64,000 bases of DNA from Aminipila sp047974845 (GTDB taxonomy: Bacteria > Bacillota > Clostridia > Peptostreptococcales > Anaerovoracaceae). The position numbers and the translations under genes are program-made. Where the stretch lies: NCBI GenBank assembly GCA_047974845.1, contig JBKECQ010000052.1, forward strand, positions 79,206-143,205, written 5' to 3'. Under the pieces are notes generated by a model. That model saw only the letters and a list, made by a program, of their open reading frames with translations. It ran no database searches and was not told the DNA's origin. Numbering within the stretch: the stretch's first letter is position 1; each line of letters opens with the position of its first letter. Shown here one piece after another: positions 52,385 to 61,498 of the stretch.

Positions 52385-53722
52385 ATGTATAAAGTAGTTG
52401 TTATCGGAGGTGGCTGGTCAGGCTGTGCAGCAGCAATTGCCGCGAAAAAGGCGGGAGCCTCTGTAACACTAATAGAAAAAACAGACTTACTATTGGGTCT
52501 TGGCAATGTAGGTGGAATAATGAGAAACAATGGAAGGTTTACCGCAACAGAGGAAAACATAGCACTGGGAGCTTCCGAATTGTTTGATATTACGGATAGG
52601 TGCTCTACCCATACAAATATTGACTTTCCGGGGCATAAGCACGCAAGTCTATATAATGTGATGAAGGTTGAGCCACAGGTTAGGCGATTGCTCAAGGAAA
52701 TGGGCATTGAAATACATCTGACCACAAGGGCTATAGATGTAGTTACTGAAATAGAGGAATTGCCTGATGAGAAGCCAAAAAAATATCTTAGAAGCATTAA
52801 TGTCATTAAATCCACTAGTGTTAATCCAAGTGACAGTGATGTTCAAAAGATTGATGGGGATGTATTCATAGAATGCACGGGATCAACGGGACCTATGGGA
52901 AATTGTCTTGCATATGGAAATGGTTGCTGTATGTGTATTCTTAGATGTCCCGCTTTCGGACCTAGGGTCAGTATCTCGCAAAAAGCAGGGGTCACTGACA
53001 TAATGGGAATGAGAAAAGATGGCTCATGGGGAGCCTTTAGTGGTTCGGGAAAATTGGAGAAGGGATCCCTATCGGAAGAAATACAAAAAGAATTGGAAGA
53101 AAAGGGCGTAGTAGTCATTCCCCTTAAAAAGAAAGATATTACAAAAGAAAAGCTTAATTTAAAAGTTTGTCAGCAATATGCTCTTGATGAATACGCTGAA
53201 AATATTGTTTTGTTAGATACCGGATATGCAAAAATCATGACTCCATTTTTCCCACTGGAAAAACTGAGAGAGGTACATGGATTAGAGGACGCAAGATATG
53301 CAGATCCATATGCAGGAGGTAAAGGGAACTCCATTAGGTACTTATCGGTTACGGAAAGAGATGATTTTATGAAAGTTGCAGGAATAGAAAATCTACTTTG
53401 CGGAGGAGAAAAATCAGGGCTATTTGTGGGTCATACGGAAGCTATTACAACAGGTAGCTTAGCCGGGTACAATTCCGCAAGATATTTAAAGGGGCTAAAA
53501 CCTATGGGGCTTCCAAAGCAATTGGCAACGGGTGATCTAATAGCATACGCAAACGAATGCTTAAAGACAAATGAAGGCTTGATGACCAGATATACTTTTG
53601 CAGGTGCGGATTACTTTAAGCGTATGCAAGATTTAGGACTTTATAGTACTAAACAAGCAGAAATAGAAGCCAGAGTATTAAGATTAGGTCTTGTGGGTAT
53701 TTATAACGAAAAGATTATATAA
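52385..53722 (+). CDS. FAD-dependent oxidoreductase
   Basis: 445-aa flavoprotein with the N-terminal dinucleotide-binding motif VVVIGGGWSGCAAAIAAKKAGASVTLIEK and a C-terminal FAD contact in NLLCGGEKSGLFVGHTEAITTGSLAGYNSARYLKG. The overall plan resembles GidA/TrmFO-like FAD proteins. A cysteine-rich middle segment (YGNGCCMCILRCPAFGPR) is notable. Start 52385 fits the AGAGGGGG site. Substrate unknown; clostridial homologues are usually annotated only as FAD-dependent oxidoreductase. Confidence 0.8.
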   Translation: MYKVVVIGGGWSGCAAAIAAKKAGASVTLIEKTDLLLGLGNVGGIMRNNGRFTATEENIALGASELFDITDRCSTHTNIDFPGHKHASLYNVMKVEPQVRRLLKEMGIEIHLTTRAIDVVTEIEELPDEKPKKYLRSINVIKSTSVNPSDSDVQKIDGDVFIECTGSTGPMGNCLAYGNGCCMCILRCPAFGPRVSISQKAGVTDIMGMRKDGSWGAFSGSGKLEKGSLSEEIQKELEEKGVVVIPLKKKDITKEKLNLKVCQQYALDEYAENIVLLDTGYAKIMTPFFPLEKLREVHGLEDARYADPYAGGKGNSIRYLSVTERDDFMKVAGIENLLCGGEKSGLFVGHTEAITTGSLAGYNSARYLKGLKPMGLPKQLATGDLIAYANECLKTNEGLMTRYTFAGADYFKRMQDLGLYSTKQAEIEARVLRLGLVGIYNEKII

Positions 53723-53740
53723 CTAAATACGTTAAGGTGA

Positions 53741-53783
53741 AAAGGCTACCGGACTGTGGGGTAAAGCATCCGGTAGCTTTTGT
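53741..53783 (+). terminator. Terminator after the FAD oxidoreductase
   Basis: Stem GCTACCGGA (53745-53753) / TCCGGTAGC (53769-53777), 15-nt loop, then TTTTG. Confidence 0.85.
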
Positions 53784-53923
53784 TATGGCAATGTTAAATA
53801 TTTAGGGGCTATATTGACTAAGTAAAATTAAACTTGTATACTGAGCTATCATAGATGAAACATTATATGGTTTATTGGAATTAATAAATTCTAAATATAT
53901 ATTATAAAAAGGTGGTAAAAAAA

Positions 53924-55561
53924 TTGGAGAAACCCATTTATGTTATAGGGCATAAGAATCCTGACACAGATTCCATATGCTCGGCTATAGCATATGCAAA
54001 TTTAAAAAATAAATGCTCTGACAGGATTCACGAAGCTAGAAGAGCAGGACAGATTAACAATGAAACAAAATATGTTTTGGAATATTTTGATGTAAAGCCC
54101 CCTGAACTGATTTCAGATGTTGGGACACAGGTTAGGGACATTCAAATAAAACAAACAGAAGGAATAAACAGTGAAATATCACTAAAAAAAGCATGGAGCT
54201 TAATGAAGAACACAGCAAACGCTACACTTCCCGTTACCTCAGAAGGTAAGCTTCAAGGCATAATATCCGTAAATGATATAGCAACCGCTAACATGGACAT
54301 ATATGAAACTAGAATACTGGAATTATCACAGACCCCTTATAGAAATATCTTAGAAGCGCTTGAGGGAACTATGGTGGTTGGTGATGAAGATGGGTATGTA
54401 GAAAAGGGGAAGATACTCATAGGAGCGGCAAACCCCGACCTTATGGAAGAATATATTGATGAGGGGGATATACTAATCACAGGAAACAGGTTTGAATCAC
54501 ATTTATGTGCCATTGAAATGAATGCAGGATGCATAGTGGTGTGCATGAGTTCAAAGGTTTCTAAAACCATACAGAAGCTGGCTAAACAAAAAGGGTGCAG
54601 AATTATAAGCACACCCTACGAGACTTATGTGGCGGCAAGATTGATTAGCCAGAGTACCCCAATTAGATATTTTATGAAAAAAGAAAATGTAGTAAGCTTT
54701 GCAGAGGAAGATTTTATAAGTGACATGAAAGAAACTCTAACCAAAATTAGGCATAGAGACTTTCCTGTACTGGATAGAATGGGCAATTATTGCGGTATGC
54801 TATCAAGACGGTCGTTGATTAATATGGACAAAAAACAAATAATTCTTGTGGACCATAACGAAAAATCACAGGCGGTAGATGGAATTGAAGAAGCAGAAAT
54901 TGTAGAAATAATAGACCATCATAGAATTGGAAGCATAGAAACAATATCACCTGTATACTTTAGAAATCAACCATTGGGATGTACAGCTACCATTATATAT
55001 AGAATGTATGTGGAGTATGGTGTTGGAATAGATAAAAGCATAGGAGGGCTATTGTGCTCAGCTATATTATCAGATACACTGATGTTTAGATCCCCTACTT
55101 GTACAGACATTGACAGGACAGCGGCAGAAATGCTTGCAATTATAGCAGGCATAGATATACAACAGCACGCTGAAAATATGTTTAGGGCAGGAAGCTCCTT
55201 AAGGGATAAATCCACAGAGGAAATTTTCTACCAAGACTATAAAAAATTCTCTTGCAATGGCATAGACTTTGGAGCAGGGCAGATAACCTCTATGGGTGGA
55301 GAAGAGCTGGAAGAACTTAAGCCTAAAATTTTATCCTTTATGGAAAGTGCTTGTAAGTCTTCAGGGGTGCATATGCTTTTCTTTATGCTGACCAATGTAA
55401 TCCAAGAATCTACAGAATTATTATTTGTGGGAGAGCAAGCCAGAGAAATCGTTGAAAAAGCCTTTGGAGATATTTCCGGGGACTCATATGTTACAGTACA
55501 AGACGTTGTTTCAAGAAAGAAGCAACTTATTCCTAAGCTTATAAATGCTATGCAGGAATAA
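53924..55561 (+). CDS. Manganese-dependent family II inorganic pyrophosphatase with CBS and DRTGG domains
   Basis: Hydrolyses pyrophosphate to phosphate. 545 aa from a TTG at 53924 (GGTGG 8 nt upstream; a GTG at 53912 is the alternative). The DHH catalytic part is split: GHKNPDTDSICSA at the start and EIVEIIDHHRIG in the second half, with the DHHA2 domain at the C terminus. Between them are two CBS-type segments (LPVTSEGKLQGIISVNDIA and FPVLDRMGNYCGMLSRRSLI) enclosing a DRTGG domain. In such enzymes the CBS pair binds adenine nucleotides and controls activity, so this enzyme probably reads the energy state. Confidence 0.93.
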   Translation: MEKPIYVIGHKNPDTDSICSAIAYANLKNKCSDRIHEARRAGQINNETKYVLEYFDVKPPELISDVGTQVRDIQIKQTEGINSEISLKKAWSLMKNTANATLPVTSEGKLQGIISVNDIATANMDIYETRILELSQTPYRNILEALEGTMVVGDEDGYVEKGKILIGAANPDLMEEYIDEGDILITGNRFESHLCAIEMNAGCIVVCMSSKVSKTIQKLAKQKGCRIISTPYETYVAARLISQSTPIRYFMKKENVVSFAEEDFISDMKETLTKIRHRDFPVLDRMGNYCGMLSRRSLINMDKKQIILVDHNEKSQAVDGIEEAEIVEIIDHHRIGSIETISPVYFRNQPLGCTATIIYRMYVEYGVGIDKSIGGLLCSAILSDTLMFRSPTCTDIDRTAAEMLAIIAGIDIQQHAENMFRAGSSLRDKSTEEIFYQDYKKFSCNGIDFGAGQITSMGGEELEELKPKILSFMESACKSSGVHMLFFMLTNVIQESTELLFVGEQAREIVEKAFGDISGDSYVTVQDVVSRKKQLIPKLINAMQE

Positions 55562-55594
55562 GAGGTAAGAGGTAAGAAGTAATGGAGGTATGGA

Positions 55595-56059
55595 ATGTTT
55601 AAGGAAATGAGAAAAGCGGAAAAGAAATTGACTGACCAAGAAATGCTTACTATTTTAGAAAATGCAGAATATGGGGTTCTTTCAACAGTTGGAGAAGACG
55701 GATACCCATATGGCGTGCCGGTAAATTTTGTCTATAAAGATGGTGATATTTATTTTCACTGCGCTCTTGAAGGCCATAAACTAGAAAATATCTCCTTTAA
55801 CAACAAAGTGTCATTTTGTGTTACCACAGACGTAGAACTTATACCAAAGCAGTTTAATACTAAGTTCAAAAGCGTTATTGCGTTTGGTATTGCAGAAGAA
55901 GTCACAGGTCAGGACAAAACAGACATTTTTATGTTAATAATTGAAAAATTCTCAAAGGAATTTCTTGAAGCCGGCAAAAAATACATTTCTGCGGCTTCAG
56001 ATAAGGCAAAGATTTATAAGATTAAGGTTCAGCATATATCTGCTAAAGGTAAAAAGTAA
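55595..56059 (+). CDS. Pyridoxamine 5'-phosphate oxidase-like flavoprotein (NimA-like)
   Basis: 154 aa, split-barrel FMN-binding fold. The family pattern is clear: LENAEYGVLSTVGEDGYPYGVPVNFVYKDGDIYFHCALEGHKLENI and KVSFCVTTDVELIP. Relatives of this size include NimA-like proteins linked to nitroimidazole reduction and heme- or flavin-binding stress proteins; the exact substrate cannot be read. It follows the pyrophosphatase by 33 nt and is probably in the same transcript. Confidence 0.87.
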   Translation: MFKEMRKAEKKLTDQEMLTILENAEYGVLSTVGEDGYPYGVPVNFVYKDGDIYFHCALEGHKLENISFNNKVSFCVTTDVELIPKQFNTKFKSVIAFGIAEEVTGQDKTDIFMLIIEKFSKEFLEAGKKYISAASDKAKIYKIKVQHISAKGKK

Positions 56060-56146
56060 TAGTTTTACTTAAGATTGCCATAACTTTTCCGATATATTCT
56101 AATAGACAAGAAGCTTTGCTAACAGACATATGAAAGGAAGAGTTTT

Positions 56147-56395
56147 ATGTATATTAACTATGGCAACAACCTTTTCTTGCCTGAACGGGATGATTATAGT
56201 AAGTCTGAGTTTAACAATGAAACAGAAGAACTTGAGGCTGAGGGTAAGGCTGTTTTAAATCGGCTTAGAGAACAACAGGCTAGAAATAACAATAAGAATA
56301 ACTGCATAAACAAAACTTGCACAAAAGATAAAGTTGATAAAAATAAAAAACTTACATATAAAGAAATTTTTGATAGCGTAGCATCCACAAGGTAG
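56147..56395 (+). CDS. Small hypothetical protein
   Basis: 82 aa with a clear AAGGAAG ribosome site and a terminator overlapping its stop, so it is very likely real. It is hydrophilic, with an acidic first half (ETEELEAEGKAVLNRLREQQ, probably helical) and an Asn/Lys-rich second half containing two cysteines (NNCINKTCTKD). No signal peptide or membrane helix. I do not recognise the family. Confidence 0.7.
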   Translation: MYINYGNNLFLPERDDYSKSEFNNETEELEAEGKAVLNRLREQQARNNNKNNCINKTCTKDKVDKNKKLTYKEIFDSVASTR

Positions 56396-56412
56396 CCTAC
56401 GCTATTTTTATA
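56373..56412 (+). terminator. Terminator overlapping the small protein stop
   Basis: Stem ATAGCGTAG (56373-56381) / CTACGCTAT (56397-56405), then a T run. The stop codon TAG lies in the 15-nt loop. Confidence 0.82.
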
Positions 56413-56420
56413 TTTGTTGG

Positions 56421-56434
56421 TGTATAAATATGCA
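56421..56434. promoter_or_regulatory. Candidate ARG box upstream of argH
   Basis: TGTATAAATATGCA has the 5-4-5 layout of ArgR operators (TGNAT-WWWW-ATNCA). It lies 117 nt upstream of argH. In AT-rich DNA such a short match is weak evidence. Confidence 0.3.
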
Positions 56435-56550
56435 TTAATATAAATAAGTTTACACGTTAAATACATTTTTTGTAGAATTGCTCTTTTTTATATGATAAAA
56501 TGGAGAGTAACAATTTTTTATGATAAATATGATAAAAAGGAGAACTTGCT

Positions 56551-57939
56551 ATGGCAAATTTATGGAGTGGAAGATTTGAAAAAGGTATGGATGAAATCGT
56601 TGAAAAGTTCAATGCCTCCATTAATGTAGACAAAAGGCTATATTCTTGCGATATAAGAGGTAGTATAGCACACGTAACTATGCTTGCAAAGCAAGGTATT
56701 GTTGCAGAAAGTGAAAAAGATATTATTATTGAAGAACTACTAAATATAAAAAACAGCATTGAAAACGGAGATTTTATGTTTTCAATAAAACAAGAAGATA
56801 TTCATATGGCAGTAGAGAGTGCCCTAATTGAAAAATTAGGGGATACGGGGAAAAGACTGCATACTGCAAGAAGCAGGAACGATCAAGTTGCTGTAGATAC
56901 AAGACTTTACTTAAAAGAACAAATTGAAGAGATAATAGAAAACTTAATATATATGGAGAAGGTTCTCCTTGAAAAGGCAGAGCAATATGCAGACAGCATT
57001 ATGATTGGGTTTACTCACATTCAACATGCGCAGCCGGTGACTGTGGGTTTTCACCTGATGGCATACTTCCAAATGTTCAAAAGAGATATACAAAGATTGA
57101 AAGATACTTATGAAAGGATGGACTATTGCCCACTTGGCTCTTGTGCATTAGCGGGTACTACACTTCCTACAGATAGGCATATGACCGCAAAGATGTTAGG
57201 ATTTAAAGGCCCTACAGAAAATGCTATGGATAGCGTAAGCGATAGGGATTATATTATTGAATTTTTAAGCGATGCGTCTATCTCCATGATGCATATAAGT
57301 AGATTTGCAGAGGAATTTGTATGGTGGAATTCACAAGAATTTAGCTATATTTCCATTGATGATAGCTTTTGTACGGGAAGTAGTATAATGCCTCAAAAGA
57401 AGAATCCTGATATGGCTGAATTGCTTAGAGGCAAGGTGGGTAGAGTATACGGAAGCCTTATGCAGATGCTTACTGTTATGAAGGGAACTCCACTGGCATA
57501 TAACAAAGATTTCCAAGAAGATAAGGAGGGCTTATTTGATACAATAGATACATGGAAAGACTCTTTAAGGATATTTGCTAAAATGATTGAAAAAACAGAG
57601 TTTAGGCTAGATATTATTGAAAAGCATATGAAAAAAGGCTTTTTAAATGCCACCGATATTGCGGAGCACTTTGTTAAACAGGGTATGCCTTTTAGGGAAG
57701 CACATGAGGTAGTAGGAAAAATGGTTAAGTTCTGCGAAAATAATTATAAAGATTTTGGGGAACTGGATATATATGATTTGAGAAATATTGACAGCTGGTT
57801 GTCTACGGACAAGCTCCCGGATTTAAGCATGGAGGGATGTGTAAACGCTAGAGTCTCATTTGGAGGCACAGCACCAACTGAAGTCAGGAGACAAATTACA
57901 GCCGGAGAAAACTGGATAGCTGAATTGGAGGAAAAATAG
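56551..57939 (+). CDS. argH: Argininosuccinate lyase
   Basis: Splits argininosuccinate to arginine and fumarate, the last step of arginine synthesis. 462 aa. Motifs: LWSGRFEKGMDEIVEKFNAS at the start, EDIHMAVESALIEKLGDTGKRLHTARSRNDQVAVDTRLYLK, FTHIQHAQPVTVGFHLMAY and the superfamily signature GSSIMPQKKNPDMAELLRGK. AAGGAG lies upstream. No argG is adjacent. The molybdenum hydroxylase genes begin 2 nt after its stop, so argH appears to lead that operon. Confidence 0.96.
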   Translation: MANLWSGRFEKGMDEIVEKFNASINVDKRLYSCDIRGSIAHVTMLAKQGIVAESEKDIIIEELLNIKNSIENGDFMFSIKQEDIHMAVESALIEKLGDTGKRLHTARSRNDQVAVDTRLYLKEQIEEIIENLIYMEKVLLEKAEQYADSIMIGFTHIQHAQPVTVGFHLMAYFQMFKRDIQRLKDTYERMDYCPLGSCALAGTTLPTDRHMTAKMLGFKGPTENAMDSVSDRDYIIEFLSDASISMMHISRFAEEFVWWNSQEFSYISIDDSFCTGSSIMPQKKNPDMAELLRGKVGRVYGSLMQMLTVMKGTPLAYNKDFQEDKEGLFDTIDTWKDSLRIFAKMIEKTEFRLDIIEKHMKKGFLNATDIAEHFVKQGMPFREAHEVVGKMVKFCENNYKDFGELDIYDLRNIDSWLSTDKLPDLSMEGCVNARVSFGGTAPTEVRRQITAGENWIAELEEK

Positions 57940-57941
57940 AA

Positions 57942-58742
57942 TTGTTTACAGCAAGGAATTATGTTTTAGCTAAGTCTTTAGATGAGGCATGGAAATTAAA
58001 TCAAAGCAAATCAAACCAAATTGTCGGTGGTATGTTATGGTTAAAAATGAGTAGAAAAAAGATTAATACTGTAATTGACCTATCGGAACTGGGGTTTGAT
58101 ACTATTGAAGAAAGTGAAAATGAATTTAAAATTGGGGCTATGTGCAGTCTCAGAACCTTGGAAATGCATAAAGGCTTAGAGGCATATTTTGGAGGCATGA
58201 TACGGAATTCCGTTGAGTCAATAGTAGGAACTCAATTTAGAAATTTAGCTACGGTTGGGGGAAGTATTTATTCCAGATTTGGCTTTTCTGACATACTTAC
58301 AGCATTTATGGCATTAGACTCATATGTAGAGCTACACAAAGGTGGAATTATAGCATTAGATGAATATGCGAAAATGCCATGCGACAGAGATATTCTTAAA
58401 TATATTATTATAAAGAAAGATTCGAGACAAGCTTCATATAAAAGTTTTAGGAACACGGCAACTGACTTTCCTGTTTTAGCTTGTGCAGTAAGCAGGATGG
58501 GGAATGAATCCGAAAGACCATGGAAAATCGTTTACGGGGCAAGACCTGGGAAAGCAATAGAATATAATAACAATCTATCTTTCAACCCATCTGAAACGGA
58601 ACTTTTGGATTTTGCTGAAGGTATAAAAAAATCAGAGCTATTCGCCGGTAACATGAGAGGAAGTAAAGAATATAGGCAATTGCTGGCAGCCGCTTTACTT
58701 AAGAAAGCTATGACAGATATAATGGGAAAGGCGGAGAAGTAG
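57942..58742 (+). CDS. Molybdenum hydroxylase FAD-binding subunit (XdhB/CoxM-like)
   Basis: 266 aa with a TTG start, GGAGG 10 nt upstream inside argH. It matches the FAD-binding domain of molybdopterin dehydrogenases: an early SKSNQIVGGMLWLKM where the family usually has AGGTDL, the second flavin motif GTQFRNLATVGGSIYSR, and a C-terminal helical part ending in YRQLLAAALLKKAM. It passes electrons from the iron-sulfur subunit to NAD or another acceptor. The first flavin motif is unusual but other features are normal. Confidence 0.88.
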   Translation: MFTARNYVLAKSLDEAWKLNQSKSNQIVGGMLWLKMSRKKINTVIDLSELGFDTIEESENEFKIGAMCSLRTLEMHKGLEAYFGGMIRNSVESIVGTQFRNLATVGGSIYSRFGFSDILTAFMALDSYVELHKGGIIALDEYAKMPCDRDILKYIIIKKDSRQASYKSFRNTATDFPVLACAVSRMGNESERPWKIVYGARPGKAIEYNNNLSFNPSETELLDFAEGIKKSELFAGNMRGSKEYRQLLAAALLKKAMTDIMGKAEK

Positions 58743-58745
58743 CAT

Positions 58746-59219
58746 ATGGAAATAAAAATTAAAGTAAACGGCACAGTAATAGAAGAAAGCATAAGTGCAG
58801 ACCTGCTTTTAATAGATTTCTTGAGAGGCCATGGGTATTACAGCGTAAAAAGGGGCTGTGATACTTCAAACTGCGGGCTATGTTCAGTACTTTTAGACGG
58901 AAAGGTTGTTTTATCTTGCTCTCTATTGGCGGCAAAGGCAAATGGCAAAGAGGTTACGACTCTTGAAGGGCTAAAGGCTCAGGCTGAAACTTTTGGCACA
59001 TTTATGGCAGAAGAGGGAGCGGAGCAATGTGGCTACTGTAGCCCCGGATTTATCATGACCGTGTTAGCAATGGAAAAAGAGTTTAAGGAAATGAATCTTG
59101 TAGCCACAGAAGATGACATAAATAAATATTTGTCCGGTAATCTATGCAGATGCACAGGATATATGGGGCATATAAGGGCAGTAACAAAATATTTAACAAG
59201 ACAGGAGGCAGAGCTATGA
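58746..59219 (+). CDS. Molybdenum hydroxylase [2Fe-2S] subunit
   Basis: 157 aa. The plant-type [2Fe-2S] site is CDTSNCGLC with the fourth Cys in VVLSCS; the second cluster uses EQCGYCSPGF and NLCRCTGY. These are the two centres that carry electrons from the molybdenum site to FAD. It starts 3 nt after the FAD subunit and overlaps the large subunit start by 4 nt. Confidence 0.94.
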   Translation: MEIKIKVNGTVIEESISADLLLIDFLRGHGYYSVKRGCDTSNCGLCSVLLDGKVVLSCSLLAAKANGKEVTTLEGLKAQAETFGTFMAEEGAEQCGYCSPGFIMTVLAMEKEFKEMNLVATEDDINKYLSGNLCRCTGYMGHIRAVTKYLTRQEAEL

Positions 59220-61498
59220 GAATTGTAAATACAGGGATAAAGAAAAAAGACTCAATGTCACTGGTGACCGGTCAACCTGTATATACACAGGATTTGGCTC
59301 CAAGCAATGCTTTATTTGTTAAGTTACTGCGTAGCCCTCATGCTAATGCGTTGATTAAAGAGATTAATAAAGCTGTTGCATTGAAAGTTCCCGGGATAGA
59401 ATGTATATTGACCTGGGAGGATTTAAAACCATTAAGATTTACTACTGCGGGGCAATCTTTTCCGGAACCAAGTCCACAGGACAGACAAATTTTAGACAGA
59501 CATTTAAGGTGCGTTGGCGATCCTGTTGCCATCGTTGCGGGAGCAACTGAAAAATCAGTAGACAAAGCTATATCTCTAATAAAGGTTCAATATGAAGTAT
59601 TGGAACCTTTGCTTGACTTTAGACTGGCAAAGGATAGCAGTATTTTGGTACATCCTGAAGAAAACTGGGAGGCGCTATGTGAAGTTGGAGCAGATAACAA
59701 AAGAAATCTATGCGCCCATGAAGTTTTTTCACATGGGGATATAGAGGCGGAGCTAAGCAGTAGCGAAGTAATAATCCAACAGACATACCATACAAAGGCC
59801 AACAGCCAAGCAATGATGGAACCATTTTGCACATACACGCATCTTGACACCTACGGAAGATTGAATATAGTAGCCTCAACACAAGTCCCTTTTCATGTAA
59901 GGAGAATTCTTGCAAAGGCCTTAGGCCTACCAAAATCAAAGGTAAGAGTGGTTAAGCCTAGGATTGGCGGAGGATTTGGAGCTAAACAATCTGTGGTAAG
60001 TGAACTTTTTCCCGCCGCTGTAACTATGGCGACCGGCAAACCTGCAAAAATGGTATATAGCAGAAAAGAAAGTTTTACCAATGGAAGCCCAAGACATGAG
60101 ATGGAAATAAAAGTAAGACTGGGTGCTGATAAAGAGGGAAATATTAAGGCCATTCATATGTATGCACTTTCTAATGCAGGAGCATATGGGGATCATGGGC
60201 CAACAACGGTAGGGCTGGTAGGACATAAAGCCATGGCAATTTATAACCATGCCAAAGCATATAAGTTCGACTATGATGTTGTTTACACTAATAACCCTTG
60301 GGGTGGAGCATATAGAGGATATGGTGCAACACAAGGCTTTTATGCCTTAGAATCTGCCATCAATGAATTGGCAGTAAAGCTGGGGATTGATCCCATAGAA
60401 TTGAGATTGAAAAATATGGTAAAAGTGGGAGAACAAATGACAGCATACTACGGAGAAACATTAGAGAGCTGTACGCTTGATAAATGCCTACTAAGAGCCA
60501 AAGAACTAATTGAATGGGATAAAAAATATCCATGCAAAGACATGGGTGATGGTAAAGTCAGAGCCGTAGGTGCGGCAGTGGCAATGCAGGGTTCAGGTAT
60601 TTCAGGTCTTGACATTGCATCTGCGGAGTTAAAATTAAATGATGATGGCTTCTACACCCTGATGCTGGGTTCGGCAGATATGGGTACGGGTTGTGATACA
60701 ATTTTAGCCCAAATGGCAGCTGAGTGCTTGGACTGTGATGTAGATAAAATAGTGGTTCACGGAGTTGACACTGATATATCTCCATACGATACAGGTTCAT
60801 ATGCTTCAAGTACAACATATATAACCGGAAATGCTGTAATTAAAACTTGTGAGGCTTTTATAAACAAAATGCAAGAAGAGGCGGCAAGGATACTTAACTG
60901 CAAAAAGGAAGAGCTGGATTTTGACGGAAATAAATTCTATACTTTAGAATCCCATAAGCAGATTACTATACAGGAACTGGGTAACATTTCTTATTTGGGA
61001 GGCAATAATTGCATTTCAGCAACAGAATCCTTTTACTCTCCTGTTTCTCCTCCTCCATTTATGGCGGGACTTGTGGAAATTGAATTGGACAAGACTACAG
61101 GAAAGGTAGATGTAATAGACTATGTAGCTGTAGTGGACTGCGGAACTCCAATCAATCCTAACTTAGCAAGAATTCAAACTGAGGGAGGAATAGCACAGGG
61201 TATCGGCATGGCATTATTTGAAGATGTTATATATGATAATGAGGGAAGAATGTTGACCGATTCCTTTATGCAATACAAAATTCCGAGCAGACTTGATGTT
61301 GGAAAAATAAGAGTAGAATTTGAGAGCAGTTACGAACCGACGGGACCTTTTGGCGCAAAATCTATTGGAGAAATTGTTATCAATACTCCGGCACCGGCAC
61401 TGGCAGCGGCTATTTATAATGCATCAAAGGTAAACTTGAGAACACTTCCAATGACCTCTGAAAATATATTAATGGGAATGTTAGAAAATGAAAAGTAA
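59216..61498 (+). CDS. Molybdenum hydroxylase large subunit (xanthine dehydrogenase family)
   Basis: Molybdopterin-binding catalytic subunit. Start at 59216 (760 aa) overlaps the preceding stop by 4 nt with GGAGG upstream; an ATG at 59144 lies within the iron-sulfur gene. Motifs: KKKDSMSLVTGQPVYTQDL at the start, IGGGFGAKQ for cofactor binding, NPWGGAYRGYGATQ near the substrate arginine of xanthine dehydrogenases, and GPFGAKSIGE holding the catalytic Glu. The Arg and Glu support a purine or similar aromatic heterocycle as substrate, but this is not proven. Confidence 0.92.
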   Translation: MRIVNTGIKKKDSMSLVTGQPVYTQDLAPSNALFVKLLRSPHANALIKEINKAVALKVPGIECILTWEDLKPLRFTTAGQSFPEPSPQDRQILDRHLRCVGDPVAIVAGATEKSVDKAISLIKVQYEVLEPLLDFRLAKDSSILVHPEENWEALCEVGADNKRNLCAHEVFSHGDIEAELSSSEVIIQQTYHTKANSQAMMEPFCTYTHLDTYGRLNIVASTQVPFHVRRILAKALGLPKSKVRVVKPRIGGGFGAKQSVVSELFPAAVTMATGKPAKMVYSRKESFTNGSPRHEMEIKVRLGADKEGNIKAIHMYALSNAGAYGDHGPTTVGLVGHKAMAIYNHAKAYKFDYDVVYTNNPWGGAYRGYGATQGFYALESAINELAVKLGIDPIELRLKNMVKVGEQMTAYYGETLESCTLDKCLLRAKELIEWDKKYPCKDMGDGKVRAVGAAVAMQGSGISGLDIASAELKLNDDGFYTLMLGSADMGTGCDTILAQMAAECLDCDVDKIVVHGVDTDISPYDTGSYASSTTYITGNAVIKTCEAFINKMQEEAARILNCKKEELDFDGNKFYTLESHKQITIQELGNISYLGGNNCISATESFYSPVSPPPFMAGLVEIELDKTTGKVDVIDYVAVVDCGTPINPNLARIQTEGGIAQGIGMALFEDVIYDNEGRMLTDSFMQYKIPSRLDVGKIRVEFESSYEPTGPFGAKSIGEIVINTPAPALAAAIYNASKVNLRTLPMTSENILMGMLENEK

